The notes beneath the pieces were generated by a model, which was not told the origin of the DNA, did not search any database, and was given only the letters and a program-made list of their open reading frames with translations. DNA of 64,000 bases. Source: Mycobacterium sp. Aquia_216 (GTDB taxonomy: Bacteria; Actinomycetota; Actinomycetes; Mycobacteriales; Mycobacteriaceae). The stretch is from positions 3,782,001 through 3,846,000 of the forward strand of contig NZ_CP113529.1 in the NCBI RefSeq assembly GCF_026723865.1, written 5' to 3'. Shown here in pieces: positions 28,567 to 40,400 of the stretch (positions are counted from its first letter, which is position 1; each line of letters starts with the position of its first letter). A program made the position numbers and the translations under genes.

Positions 28567-30397
28567 CACGCTCATGGGTGTGACTGGTGGGACTCAACTG
28601 AGTTTCGCCGACCTGGAATCCGGCGCGGAAACCCTGCTGCGCGAGACCACCTTTGTCGTGGTGGACTTGGAGACGACCGGCGGACGCAGCCGCGGAAACG
28701 ACGACACACCCGCCGACGCCATCACCGAGATCGGGGCGGTCAAGGTCCGCGGCGGCGTCGTCCTCGGCGAGTTCGCCACCCTGGTGGACCCGCGGCGCAG
28801 TATCCCGCCCCAGATCGTTGCGCTCACCGGCATCACCACGGCGATGGTGTGCGACGCCCCCACCATCGACGCCGTACTGCCGATGTTCTTGGAGTTCGCC
28901 GGCGATGCGGTGCTCGTCGCCCACAACGCGGGGTTCGACATCGGGTTTCTGCGGGCCGCCGCACAACACTGCGAAATCCGTTGGCCCCAACCGCAAGTGC
29001 TGTGCACGGTCCGGCTGGCGCGGCGGGTGTTGAGCCGCGAGGAGGCCCCCAGCGTGGCGCTGGCCGGCCTGGCGCGGCTGTTCGCCAACCAGATCGGGGG
29101 GGCCACCCAACCCACCCACCGTGCCCTCGACGACGCCCGCGCCACCGTCGACGTGTTGCACGCCCTGATCGAGCGAGTGGGCAACCAGGGCGTGCACACC
29201 TATGGCGAGCTGCGCTCGTACCTGCCCAACGTGACACCCGCCCAGCGCCGCAAGCGCGTGCTCGCCGACGGCCTGCCGCACCGGCCCGGGGTCTACCTGT
29301 TCCGCGGACCCGCGGGCGAGGTGCTCTACGTCGGCACGGCCGTCGACCTGCGCCGCCGGGTCAGCCAGTACTTCACCGGGGCCGACCCGCGCGGCCGGAT
29401 GAAGGAGATGGTCACGCTGGCCGGCACGGTCGACCATGTCGAGTGCGCCCACGCGCTGGAGGCCGGGGTGCGGGAGCTGCGGATGCTGGCCGCGCACGCT
29501 CCCCCGTACAACCGCCGGTCGAGGTTTCCCCAGCGCTGGTGGTGGGTGGTACTGAGCGACGAGGCGTTCCCGCGGCTGGTGGTGGTGCGGGCCCCGCGAC
29601 ACGACCGCGCCATCGGACCGTTTCGGTCCCGCACCGACGCCGCCGACACCGCGCGGCTGCTGGCGCGGTTCACCGGAATCCGCACCTGCACAACCCGACT
29701 CGGGCGTTCGGGCCGCCACGGTCCAGCCTGCGCCGAGGTCGAAGTGTCGCCGTGCCCCGCCACCCGCGATGTGATTGCGACGCAGTACGCCGAGGCTGTC
29801 CAACGCGCCGCGGCCCTGATCGACGGCGCCGACAGCAGCGCGCTGGACGCGGCCGTTCGTCAGATCGGCGCCCTCGCCGAGCATCGCCACTTCGAGAGTG
29901 CGGCGCGCCTGCGCGACCACACCGCCACCGCCGTCGAGGTGCTGTGGCGGGGCCAGCGCCTACGGGCGCTGGCCGCGCTGCCCGAGCTGATCGCCGCGGC
30001 CCCGGACGGCAGCGGGGGCTATCACCTCGCCGTCATCCGCTACGGCCAGCTCGCCGCGGCCGGCAGCGCCCGCCGTGGGGTGCCCCCGATGCCGGTAGTC
30101 GACGCCATTCATGCTGGCGCACAAGCGATTTTGACGGCCGCCGCGCCACTCGGCGGTGCGCTGGTCGAAGAGACTGCTCTGATCGCACGCTGGCTGGGCG
30201 CCCCGGGAGTACGCATCGTGCGAGTCGCCGACGACATCGGGTGGGCCTCGCCGCTGCGATCGGCGGGCGCTTGGGCGGGATGGGCGGCAGCGGCGCGCTC
30301 GGCACGGCTGGCGGCCGAACAGACGTGGCCCGATGGCCCGCTTCCTGCGCGGGCCGCTGCTCGGCCCGCATCGTCGGCGGGCGGCTGGCGACTGGAC

Positions 30398-32275
<1,878 letters not shown>

Positions 32276-32315
32276 AGGCCGGCGCTTTCAAAGAGGAATG
32301 AACAGGAGTGCTCGG

Positions 32316-33176
32316 TTGAAGAAACTGGGATTCACCCGATCCCGCGGCCGCAAGCCGCAGAGCCAGCCGCGAAAAGAACAGTCGCGACGGCGGCTTCGCC
32401 GCCGGCTGTCGGGCGGCCTGCTGCTGATGATCGCGCTGACCATCTCCGGTGGGCTGGCCGCCGTGCTGACCCCTACTCCCCAGGTAGCCGTCGCCGACGA
32501 GTCGAACTCGGCACTGCTGCGTAACGGCAAGCAGCTGTTCGACACCTCGTGCGTGTCCTGCCACGGGGCCAATCTGCAAGGCGTGCCCGACCACGGGCCC
32601 AGCCTGATCGGCGTCGGCGAGGCGGCCGTCTACTTCCAAGTCTCCAGCGGCCGGATGCCGGCCATGCGCGGCGAGGCGCAGGCACCGCGTAAAGCGCCGA
32701 TCTTCGACGAGGCCCAGATCGACGCGATCGGAGCATTCGTGCAGGCCAACGGCGGTGGCCCCACCGTGGTGCGCAACCCCGACGGCAGCATCGCGATGCA
32801 CTCGCTGCGCGGCACCGACCTGGGCCGCGGCGGTGATCTCTTCCGTCTCAACTGCGCGTCGTGCCACAACTTCACCGGTAAGGGCGGGGCGCTGTCGTCG
32901 GGCAAGTTCGCGCCCGATCTGGGTGAGGCCAACGAGCAGCAGATCCTGACCGCGATGCTGACCGGCCCGCAGAACATGCCGAAGTTCGCCGACCGGCAGC
33001 TTTCCTTCGAGGCCAAGAAGGACATCATCGGCTACGTCAAGAGCGTCACCGAGGAGCGTTCGCCGGGCGGCTATGGCCTCGGCGGGTTCGGACCCGCACC
33101 CGAGGGCATGGCGATGTGGATCATCGGGATGGTCGCCGCCATCGCGTTGGCACTGTGGATTGGGGCGCGAGCATGA
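32316..33176 (+). CDS. qcrC: Di-haem cytochrome c subunit QcrC of the bcc complex
   Basis: 286 residues. N-terminal membrane anchor (about 35-55), then two c-type haem domains: CVSCHG (Cys79, Cys82, His83) and CASCHN, and a C-terminal helix [18 protein letters not shown]. Carries electrons from the bc core directly to the aa3 oxidase. I chose TTG 32316 because AGGAG lies 8 bases upstream and the resulting MKKLGFTRS matches the orthologue; the ATG at 32298 has its ribosome site too close. Its stop overlaps the qcrA start as ATGA. Confidence 0.95.
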   Translation: MKKLGFTRSRGRKPQSQPRKEQSRRRLRRRLSGGLLLMIALTISGGLAAVLTPTPQVAVADESNSALLRNGKQLFDTSCVSCHGANLQGVPDHGPSLIGVGEAAVYFQVSSGRMPAMRGEAQAPRKAPIFDEAQIDAIGAFVQANGGGPTVVRNPDGSIAMHSLRGTDLGRGGDLFRLNCASCHNFTGKGGALSSGKFAPDLGEANEQQILTAMLTGPQNMPKFADRQLSFEAKKDIIGYVKSVTEERSPGGYGLGGFGPAPEGMAMWIIGMVAAIALALWIGARA

Positions 33177-34363
33177 GTGACCCGGAAATCACGGAGGGCA
33201 CCGGCACGCCCCGCGAGCCTGACGAGGCGGCGCTGGCCGCGATGTCCAACCAGGAACTGCTCGTCCTGGGCGGCAAGATCGACGGGGTCGAGACCGTTTT
33301 CAAGGAGCCTCGCTGGCCGGTCGAGGGCACGAAGGCCGAAAAGCGCGCCGAGCGCGGCGTTGCCCTGTGGCTTTTGCTGGGCGGCGGTTTCGGGCTGGCG
33401 CTGCTGCTGATCTTCTTGTTCTGGCCGTGGGAGTACAAGTCGAACGAGGAGTCCGGCAACTTCCTCTACTCGCTGGCCACCCCGCTGTACGGCCTGACCT
33501 TCGGGGCGTCCGTCCTGTCGATCGCGATCGGCGCGATCCTCTACCAGAAACGGTTTATCCCGGAAGAGATTTCGATTCAGGACCGCCATGACGGCGCCTC
33601 CCGTGACCTCGACCGCAAGACGGTCGTGGCCAACCTGACCGACGCGTACCAGACGTCGACGATCGGCCGCCGCAAGCTGATCGGTGCGTCCTTCGGCCTG
33701 GGCATGGGGGCGTTCGGCCTCGGCACCTTGGTGGCGTTTGCCGGCGGCCTGATCAAGAACCCGTGGAAGCCGGTCGTGCCCACCGCCGACGGTCTGAAAG
33801 CAGTGCTGTGGACGTCGGGCTGGACCCCGCGCTTCCACGGCGAGACGATCTATCTGGCGCGCTCGACCGGAGCCACCAGCGGGGCGCCGTTCGTCAAGAT
33901 GCGCCCCGAGGACATCGACGCCGGCGGCATGGAGACCGTGTTCCCGTGGCGGGAGTCCGACGGCGACGGCACCACTGTGGAGTCCCACGAAAAGCTGAAC
34001 GAGATCAAGATGGGCGTCCGTAATCCCGTGATGCTCATCCGTATTCGGCCCACCGACATGCCCCGCGTGGTCAAACGACAGAACCAGGAGAGCTTCAACT
34101 TCGGCGAGTTCTTCGCGTTCACCAAGGTCTGCTCACACCTGGGCTGCCCGTCGTCGCTCTACGAGCAGCAGTCCTACCGAATCCTGTGCCCCTGCCACCA
34201 GTCGCAGTTCGACGCTTTGCACTTCGCCAAGCCGATCTTCGGCCCGGCCGCCCGTGCGTTGGCGCAACTGCCCATCACCATCGACTCGAACGGGTATCTG
34301 GTTGCCAACGGTGACTTCATCGAGCCCGTCGGACCGGCATTCTGGGAGAGGACGACAACATGA
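33173..34363 (+). CDS. qcrA: Rieske iron-sulfur subunit QcrA of the bcc complex
   Basis: 396 residues. Three N-terminal membrane helices (around 65-90, 100-125 and 170-190), characteristic of actinobacterial QcrA, then the Rieske domain: CSHLGC with ligands Cys320 and His322, and CPCH with ligands Cys339 and His342; Cys325 and Cys341 form the usual disulfide. Oxidises menaquinol at the Qo site. ATG at 33173 overlaps the qcrC stop, and its own stop overlaps the qcrB start. Confidence 0.97.
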   Translation: MSDPEITEGTGTPREPDEAALAAMSNQELLVLGGKIDGVETVFKEPRWPVEGTKAEKRAERGVALWLLLGGGFGLALLLIFLFWPWEYKSNEESGNFLYSLATPLYGLTFGASVLSIAIGAILYQKRFIPEEISIQDRHDGASRDLDRKTVVANLTDAYQTSTIGRRKLIGASFGLGMGAFGLGTLVAFAGGLIKNPWKPVVPTADGLKAVLWTSGWTPRFHGETIYLARSTGATSGAPFVKMRPEDIDAGGMETVFPWRESDGDGTTVESHEKLNEIKMGVRNPVMLIRIRPTDMPRVVKRQNQESFNFGEFFAFTKVCSHLGCPSSLYEQQSYRILCPCHQSQFDALHFAKPIFGPAARALAQLPITIDSNGYLVANGDFIEPVGPAFWERTTT

Positions 34364-36009
34364 GTCCGAAACTAAGTCCCCCGAAGATCGGCGATGTCCT
34401 GGCCCGCCAAGGCGAGGACATCGATTCGCGGTATCACCCGTCGGCGGCAGTGCGCAGACAGCTCAACAAGGTCTTTCCCACGCACTGGTCGTTCCTGCTC
34501 GGTGAGATCGCGATGTACAGCTTCTTCGTGCTGCTGATCACCGGCGTGTACCTGACGCTGTTCTTCGACCCGTCGATGGTCGACGTCACCTACAACGGTG
34601 TCTACCAGCCGCTGCGCGGCGTCGAGATGTCGCGGGCCTACCAGTCGGCGCTCGACATCTCCTTCGAAGTCCGCGGCGGCCTGTTCGTCCGCCAAATCCA
34701 CCACTGGGCCGCCTTGATGTTCTCCGCGTCGATCATGGTGCACCTGGCGCGCATCTTCTTCACCGGCGCGTTCCGCCGGCCGCGCGAGGCGAACTGGGTC
34801 ATCGGCTCGCTGCTGCTGATCCTGTCCATGTTCGAGGGCTACTTCGGCTACTCGCTGCCGGACGACCTGCTGTCGGGCATCGGGCTGCGGGCCGCGCTCT
34901 CCTCGATCACGCTGGGCATGCCGGTGATCGGAACCTGGCTGCACTGGGCCCTGTTCGGCGGCGACTTCCCCGGCACCATCCTGATTCCGCGGATGTACGC
35001 GCTGCACATCCTGCTGATCCCCGGCATCATCCTGGCCCTGATCGGGATGCACCTGGCCATGGTGTGGTTCCAGAAGCACACCCAGTTCCCCGGCCCGGGC
35101 CGCACCGAGCACAACGTCGTCGGCGTGCGGGTGATGCCGGTGTTCGCGGTCAAGTCCGGCGCATTCTTCGCCGCGATCGTCGGTGTGCTCGGCCTGATGG
35201 GTGGCCTGCTACAGATCAACCCGATCTGGAACCTGGGGCCCTACAAGCCATCTCAGGTGTCGGCCGGATCGCAGCCCGACTTCTACATGATGTGGACGGA
35301 AGGCCTGGCCCGTATCTGGCCGCCCTGGGAGTTCTACTTCTGGCACCACACCATCCCCGCGGTGGTCTGGGTGGCGATTCTGATGGGCGTGGTTTTCGGT
35401 CTGCTGGTCGTCTACCCGTTCCTGGAGAAGCGGTTCAGCGGCGACAACGCCCACCACAACCTGCTGCAGCGGCCGCGGGATGTCCCGGTTCGCACCTCGA
35501 TCGGCGCGATGGCGATCGCCTTCTACATGCTGCTGACGCTCTGCGCGATGAACGACATCATCGCGTTCACGTTCCACATCTCGCTGAACGCGACGACGTG
35601 GATCGGGCGCATCGGCATGGTGATCCTGCCGCCGTTCGTCTTCTTCGTCTCCTATCGCTGGTGTGTTGGACTGCAACGCAGCGACCGTGCGGTGCTCGAG
35701 CACGGCGTCGAGACCGGCATCATCAAGCGGCTGCCGCACGGTGCCTACGTCGAGCTGCACCAGCCGCTCGGTCCGGTCGACGATCACGGCCACCCGATTC
35801 CGCTGGAGTACCAGGGCGCGCCGGTGCCGGTGAAGATGAACAAGCTGGGCTCGGCCGGTTCGCCGGGTAGCGGCAGCTTCCTGTTCGCCGACCCGCCGTC
35901 CGAGGACGCCGCCCTGCGCGAGGCGGCTCACGCCTCCGAGCAACGCGCCCTGACCGCGCTACGCGAACGCCAAGACAGCACCAACGGGTCCGCGAACGGC
36001 GAGCACTAG
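34360..36009 (+). CDS. qcrB: Cytochrome b subunit QcrB of the bcc complex
   Basis: 549 residues, same as M. tuberculosis. Polytopic cytochrome b with haem-ligand helices ([23 protein letters not shown] and LHWALFGG...[10 protein letters not shown]) and Qo-site PPWEF. Thr313 in [11 protein letters not shown], the residue whose change gives resistance to telacebec (Q203) in M. tuberculosis, is conserved. An extended C-terminal tail (about 420-549) contacts other subunits of the supercomplex. Its TAG forms one CTAG with the convergent DUF5994 stop. Confidence 0.98.
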   Translation: MSPKLSPPKIGDVLARQGEDIDSRYHPSAAVRRQLNKVFPTHWSFLLGEIAMYSFFVLLITGVYLTLFFDPSMVDVTYNGVYQPLRGVEMSRAYQSALDISFEVRGGLFVRQIHHWAALMFSASIMVHLARIFFTGAFRRPREANWVIGSLLLILSMFEGYFGYSLPDDLLSGIGLRAALSSITLGMPVIGTWLHWALFGGDFPGTILIPRMYALHILLIPGIILALIGMHLAMVWFQKHTQFPGPGRTEHNVVGVRVMPVFAVKSGAFFAAIVGVLGLMGGLLQINPIWNLGPYKPSQVSAGSQPDFYMMWTEGLARIWPPWEFYFWHHTIPAVVWVAILMGVVFGLLVVYPFLEKRFSGDNAHHNLLQRPRDVPVRTSIGAMAIAFYMLLTLCAMNDIIAFTFHISLNATTWIGRIGMVILPPFVFFVSYRWCVGLQRSDRAVLEHGVETGIIKRLPHGAYVELHQPLGPVDDHGHPIPLEYQGAPVPVKMNKLGSAGSPGSGSFLFADPPSEDAALREAAHASEQRALTALRERQDSTNGSANGEH

Positions 36010-36455
36010 CTAGCGCCAGCCGGGTCGCGTTGCTGTTGGGCGGCCCGCAGGATTGAGCCGGCGGTCACAAATGCCGGCTTGTCGCGGTCGGCCACACCGA
36101 CCGGCAAATTGGCGGCGCACCGCAGCACCATCAGGGCAAGCGCGCTGTACGTCGCATAGGGAATGATCAGCAGGTTGACGCAAGCATCTTCGCCGTTGAT
36201 GGTCATGACGTGCTGCCGCTTGTGTTCCCATCCCGGCCAATTGAGGTCGGGTGGCCGTTGCAGCGGTTGCCAGTTGACGTTGATCGAAGTCACGGCTCCC
36301 AACATGGGATTCAGGATCGCGACGAGGTCAGGCAATTCGTTGGTGATGCGGTCGGCGCGTGGCCACCACGCGCCGTCGATGGCGCGGCCAAGCTCACGAG
36401 CCACCGATAGCCGGACGGGATTGGCTCGGCCCCGACCGCCGAACGGACGGCTCAT
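36006..36455 (-). CDS. DUF5994 family protein
   Basis: 149 residues, beginning [23 protein letters not shown]. Family features: [22 protein letters not shown], then [21 protein letters not shown] and [22 protein letters not shown]. Soluble, no signal peptide. DUF5994 occurs in multiple copies in many mycobacteria; function unknown. ATG 36455 chosen; TTG 36494 would add 13 unlikely residues. Not present, as far as I recall, between qcrB and Rv2197c in M. tuberculosis, so this is an insertion at the end of the respiratory operon. Confidence 0.82.
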   Translation of the reverse strand: MSRPFGGRGRANPVRLSVARELGRAIDGAWWPRADRITNELPDLVAILNPMLGAVTSINVNWQPLQRPPDLNWPGWEHKRQHVMTINGEDACVNLLIIPYATYSALALMVLRCAANLPVGVADRDKPAFVTAGSILRAAQQQRDPAGAS

Positions 36456-36710
36456 CGCAGATGTCGCCGGCCCGCGATGGTGAGGGCTGCGCAATTCACG
36501 GGCTGGTTCCCTTCGCCGTCGGCATCGCCCTCACCGGTGGAGGGCGGCGGAGTAGGTGTCATCCGCGCCGACGCGGTGGACGCCCGCTGGACAACGAAAG
36601 CAAAACTCACGCTTGACGGTACGCCACGAGCAGGCGGCTACCGATCCGCCCTCTCGGTAATGAACGTGGACGGCGGGATTGCACGTAGTGTGAGGGCAAC
36701 GGAAGTGGGG

Positions 36711-36959
36711 ATGCCAAACAAAATGATGGCGATACAAGACTGGAGCGACGCACCCGAGATTCATCCCTCGCAGATTCGGGTCGGTGACGTCATCGGCACG
36801 TTGGTCCCCACCCGTCTGCGGTACACGGTCAAGATGATTGGCGCGCCGCAGAATAGTCCGGGAAAATGGACATTTTTCTGCCGTGACGACGGTGGCTTGC
36901 AGTACACCAGCACGTTCCGGGAGAACGAGTTGGTCCGCCGGTACGCCAAGGCCTCCTGA
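36711..36959 (+). CDS. Small conserved protein, unknown function
   Basis: 82 residues: MPNKMMAIQDWSDAPEIHPSQ at the start, then a compact likely all-beta region (RVGDVIGTLVPTRLRYTVKMIG, GKWTFFCRDDGGLQYTSTF) and a basic end. GGAAG lies just upstream of the ATG, and further ATGs follow at 36723 and 36726. Codon use is less GC-biased than that of neighbouring genes. It sits in the insertion between qcrB and the Rv2197c gene, convergent with the latter. I do not recognise the family. Confidence 0.65.
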   Translation: MPNKMMAIQDWSDAPEIHPSQIRVGDVIGTLVPTRLRYTVKMIGAPQNSPGKWTFFCRDDGGLQYTSTFRENELVRRYAKAS

Positions 36960-36978
36960 CGACGGCTGAGGCCCTAGA

Positions 36979-37611
36979 TCACTTCGCGGCAACCTCGCGG
37001 CGTAGCTGCCGGACGAAGAGCCACTCGACCGCCGGCATCGCCGCCGTGCCGACCCCGGCCAGCCCGTAGCCGACCCAGGACGGCCCGTCGTGGCCGACGG
37101 CCATCGAGTAGGTCGCCGCGGCAACCGCAATCAGCGCGATGCCCATGATGCCGGTCAAAATGACGGTGCCGCGCAACCAGATTCGGTCCACGGCCTCGCC
37201 GGACCACTCCCCGGCCGCGTCCGCCGCCTGAGCGCGCCGGGGGCGTACCCGCTCGACCACGGTGCGCGCGGCGGGCGGTCTGGTCGACGGGCGTCCCTGC
37301 AGCGCCGTCGAACGAACGACCGGCGGTTCGGCCTTGGTCATGCGGCGGGCCCGCAGCAGCACCGGGACGGCCCCCGCGATGATCAACGCGGACACGATGA
37401 TGACGGCGTAGAGCACCCACGGCGTGCTGTGCGCGTTCCCGGCCGCGCTGTGGAAGCCCCGGCCCAGATCGGCCAGCGCGACGGCAGCGGCCACGCTGAC
37501 CCCCAGCAACAGCAGCCAGATCGCCGCGCACGCACCCAGCAGAATCCGATCGATGACATCCGGCGGAACGGCGTCGGACCCGCGTCGGTACGCGGAGTAT
37601 CTGCTGACCAT
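36979..37611 (-). CDS. Conserved membrane protein (Rv2197c family)
   Basis: 210 residues with four hydrophobic helices: ILLGACAAIWLLLLGVSVAAAVA, WVLYAVIIVSALIIAGAVPVLL, ILTGIMGIALIAVAAATYSM and the weaker YGLAGVGTAAMPAVEWL. A basic, Pro-rich cytoplasmic loop separates the two pairs. ATG at 37611 overlaps the mmpS3 stop (TGATG), so it is translated with mmpS3. Downstream gene of ctaC-ctaF-mmpS3; function unknown. Confidence 0.9.
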   Translation of the reverse strand: MVSRYSAYRRGSDAVPPDVIDRILLGACAAIWLLLLGVSVAAAVALADLGRGFHSAAGNAHSTPWVLYAVIIVSALIIAGAVPVLLRARRMTKAEPPVVRSTALQGRPSTRPPAARTVVERVRPRRAQAADAAGEWSGEAVDRIWLRGTVILTGIMGIALIAVAAATYSMAVGHDGPSWVGYGLAGVGTAAMPAVEWLFVRQLRREVAAK

Positions 37612-38579
37612 CAGCAGCTCGTCTGCGGCTGGTCGGTGTTGTTCGACGACAGCACCGTTCCGTCGCTGGTGGTGATCGAACAATTGAGCCTGCTGACCCG
37701 GAAAAGGCTGGACGCCTGGACGGAGCCGACGTCGGATTGCGAGATCGGTGTGACCGTCATCGACCACGGGATGTACACGTTGTGCTGGGTGCGCGACCGG
37801 CCGGAGGCGTCGACGTAGGTCACCGAAATGATGTCGCCCGGTGCCTTGGTACCGGTCACCGAATAGGTGACCTGTCGCGGACCGGCCGGTGTCGTCGGCG
37901 GCGGAGGCGCCGGCGGCGGGGCCGCGGTGGCCGACGTCGTGGCGGGCGGCGCGGTGGTGGGCGCCGGTGGTGGCGGCGGAGGCGGAGGCGGTGGCGTCAC
38001 CGTCACGGTCTGGGTCTCCGTAGCTGTCGGGGGCGGTGGTGGTTCGGTGGTAGGCGGCGGTGGCGGGGGCTTGGTCGTGGTGATTTCGTCCTGCACCGGC
38101 GGCGTCGATGAGGTGCTGGTGCCAGGATTGGCAAGTTTGTTGGTGTCATTGCGCGCGAACAACAGTGACACCGACACCACGAGCGCGATCGCAGCCACGA
38201 TGGCGGCGACGCCGACCACCCACGGCCAGCGAGGAGCGGAGTCGCCATCGTCGTCGTCGTCATCGGGTGCGTCGTCGTAGCTCTCGTAGTCGTAGAGTCC
38301 CAGGTCGGCCGGTACATACGGCCCACTGATGAAATGCTCGGACTCGGGTGCGGAGTAGGCGCGCGAATAGGCGTCCGTCTCTCCGGTTCGGTCCGCCGCC
38401 GCTATTGCGCCGCTGTCGCCTAACGGTTCGAGTTCGCGATCGGAATGCAATTCGCCGTCGTGCTCGTCGGCCGGTTCCAATTCGTCGTCGGGATCGCTGA
38501 CGGAATTCGGTTCGTGGTGGAGCTCACTGGCGGAATCGGATTCTTCGGGTTCCCATCCCGGGGGTTTCGGCCCGCTCAT
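37611..38579 (-). CDS. mmpS3: Membrane protein MmpS3
   Basis: 322 residues. Acidic cytoplasmic N-terminus of about 120 residues ([28 protein letters not shown]), one membrane helix (about 123-145, [28 protein letters not shown]), a long Pro/Thr-rich spacer, and a C-terminal MmpS beta domain ([20 protein letters not shown] ending NTDQPQTSC). MmpS3 lacks a paired MmpL here, as in M. tuberculosis. Encoded downstream of the oxidase subunits; its role in the envelope is not established. Confidence 0.93.
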   Translation of the reverse strand: MSGPKPPGWEPEESDSASELHHEPNSVSDPDDELEPADEHDGELHSDRELEPLGDSGAIAAADRTGETDAYSRAYSAPESEHFISGPYVPADLGLYDYESYDDAPDDDDDDGDSAPRWPWVVGVAAIVAAIALVVSVSLLFARNDTNKLANPGTSTSSTPPVQDEITTTKPPPPPPTTEPPPPPTATETQTVTVTPPPPPPPPPPAPTTAPPATTSATAAPPPAPPPPTTPAGPRQVTYSVTGTKAPGDIISVTYVDASGRSRTQHNVYIPWSMTVTPISQSDVGSVQASSLFRVSRLNCSITTSDGTVLSSNNTDQPQTSC

Positions 38580-38761
38580 GTCTGCCTGCCCTGTCCAACT
38601 GCATCACCTGCGCACGGGGCTTGAGGCGTACGTCGTGCCACGCGTGCTCGGGAGATTCTCATGTGCCTGCGCAAACCCTACCGAACCGAGCAGCGCAAAG
38701 AAGTCGGGGCAAACGGGCGACGGCTCAACTGATGCCCGGATTGTTACCTTTGAGACGCAAA

Positions 38762-39181
38762 TCAGTGCTTCTCCGGGCCTACGTAGTACTCAAAGACCAA
38801 TCCCGCGGCCGAAGCAAGGATGAACACCACGCCGGCGAAGATCAGCCACGGCAGCCAGAGCGCGATGCCGACAGCGGCCACCGAACCCGACAACGCGAGC
38901 ATCAGCGGCCACCAGCTGTGCGGCGCGAAGAATCCCAATTCCCCTGCACCGTCGCTGATTTCAGCTCCCTCGTAGTCCTCGGGTCGGGTGTCGAGACGAC
39001 GAGCCACGAACCGGAAAAAGGTAGCCGTGATCAGCGCCAGGCCGCCGGTCAGCGCCAACGCGGTGGTGCCCGCCCACTCTTCACCGCCGGTGGCGAACAG
39101 CGCGGTCAGCACGCCGTAGAGCACCGCGCAGAACACGAAGAACGCGGCGCAGAATTCGAACAGCCTCGCTTCGATATGCAT
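38762..39181 (-). CDS. ctaF: Cytochrome c oxidase polypeptide IV (CtaF)
   Basis: 139-residue actinobacterial subunit IV with four membrane helices ([82 protein letters not shown]). Stabilises the aa3 oxidase in the supercomplex. Eight bases downstream of ctaC, so co-transcribed. Confidence 0.95.
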   Translation of the reverse strand: MHIEARLFEFCAAFFVFCAVLYGVLTALFATGGEEWAGTTALALTGGLALITATFFRFVARRLDTRPEDYEGAEISDGAGELGFFAPHSWWPLMLALSGSVAAVGIALWLPWLIFAGVVFILASAAGLVFEYYVGPEKH

Positions 39182-39189
39182 TGCGTGTC

Positions 39190-40245
39190 CTAACCTACTG
39201 GTTGGGTCAGTTCGCCGCGGCGGGTCTCGAACGGATGGGTGGTCACCGCTAGCGGGGCCTGGGCGATCGCCTGCAACGCTTGGGCGTTCGTCTTTCCGTC
39301 GATCCGTTGCTGCAAATAGGCCTTGAAGTCATTGGGCTCAACCACTCGGACCTCGAAGTTCATCATCGAGTGATACGTGCCGCACATCTCCGCGCAGTGC
39401 CCGACAAATGCCCCGGTCTTGGTGATCTCTTCGACCTGGAACACGTTGACAGAGTTGTTTTGCTTCGGGTACGCCATCACATCGCGCTTGAAGAGGAATT
39501 CCGGTACCCAGAAAGCGTGGATGACATCAGCTGAATTCAATTGGAATTCGATGCGCTTGCCGGCCGGCAGCACCAGGATCGGAATTTCCTCGGGGGTCCC
39601 CAGGGTTTCGACCTTGTCGAAGTTCAGGTAGGTCCGGTCCTCGGTGTTGATTCCGCGTACCGGCCCGACGCGCTCTTCGCCGTGCTCGTCTTTGCCCTCC
39701 GGCTTGGAGACCATCGCCTTTTTGCGGGCGTCGTCGGCACCCTCGTAGCTCAGCGTGCCGTCCTTGAAGTTGACGCGCTGATAGCCGAACTTCCAGTTCC
39801 ACTGGAAGGCCGTGACGTCAATCACAACCTCGGGGTTCTTGTCCAGGTGCAGCATCTTCTCCTGGACGACAACCGTGAAGTAGAACAGCACCGAGATGAC
39901 CAGGAACGGCGTCACCGTGAGCACCAGCTCCAGCGGCATATTGTAGCCGAACTGGCGCGGGAGCTCGGTGTCGGTGGCCTTCTTCCGGTGGAAAGCCGCC
40001 GACCAGAAGATCAGGCCCCACACGATCACACCGACGACCAGCGAAGCGATCACCGCGCCGATCCACAGTTCGCGGTTGACGTGCGCCTGCGGCGTGATGC
40101 CCTCGGGCCAGCCCAGAGCAAACACCGTTTGCCAGCTGCATCCGCTGAGGGTGACCGCCAGTATCGCCAGCGTCCCGGCCAGCGCCAGCGGTCGAAATAT
40201 GCCCTGCGACAAACGCTGCGAACGGAACTGCCCGCCGGGTGTCAC
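39190..40245 (-). CDS. ctaC: Cytochrome c oxidase subunit II (CtaC), lipoprotein
   Basis: 351 residues. Signal peptide with lipobox LSGC (Cys36), two membrane helices (about 62-85 and 107-130), then the cupredoxin domain. Copper A site visible: [11 protein letters not shown] and [14 protein letters not shown] supply the His, Cys, Glu and Met ligands. Receives electrons from QcrC. GTG 40245 is chosen because GCAGGAGG precedes it and the lipobox lies at the proper distance; the open frame further upstream overlaps asnB's promoter. Divergent from asnB. Confidence 0.96.
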   Translation of the reverse strand: MTPGGQFRSQRLSQGIFRPLALAGTLAILAVTLSGCSWQTVFALGWPEGITPQAHVNRELWIGAVIASLVVGVIVWGLIFWSAAFHRKKATDTELPRQFGYNMPLELVLTVTPFLVISVLFYFTVVVQEKMLHLDKNPEVVIDVTAFQWNWKFGYQRVNFKDGTLSYEGADDARKKAMVSKPEGKDEHGEERVGPVRGINTEDRTYLNFDKVETLGTPEEIPILVLPAGKRIEFQLNSADVIHAFWVPEFLFKRDVMAYPKQNNSVNVFQVEEITKTGAFVGHCAEMCGTYHSMMNFEVRVVEPNDFKAYLQQRIDGKTNAQALQAIAQAPLAVTTHPFETRRGELTQPVG

Positions 40246-40274
40246 CTTGGCGCCTCCTGCTCGAATGTCGAATA

Positions 40275-40287
40275 CTACGCAGCGTAG
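40275..40287. promoter_or_regulatory. Perfect palindrome upstream of ctaC
   Basis: CTACGCAGCGTAG, a perfect 6-bp inverted repeat around a central A, 30 bases upstream of the ctaC start in the ctaC-asnB divergent region. The position suits an operator; no regulator can be named. Confidence 0.4.
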
Positions 40288-40400
40288 ACCACGCCGCTCA
40301 GCCCGGCGACTAAACCCCGGCCCGTCAGCCGCCGCGTCGTCGCGAGCCGGCCCGGTGCGGCGCCCCCAAGCATCGCCGAAGTGCGGCATACTGAGGCGCC

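Noticed and set aside
28172..29920. 582-codon minus-strand frame opposite the exonuclease gene
   Set aside because: Only its last 84 codons, after an ATG with a strong ribosome site, look like a protein; the rest mirrors the exonuclease gene.
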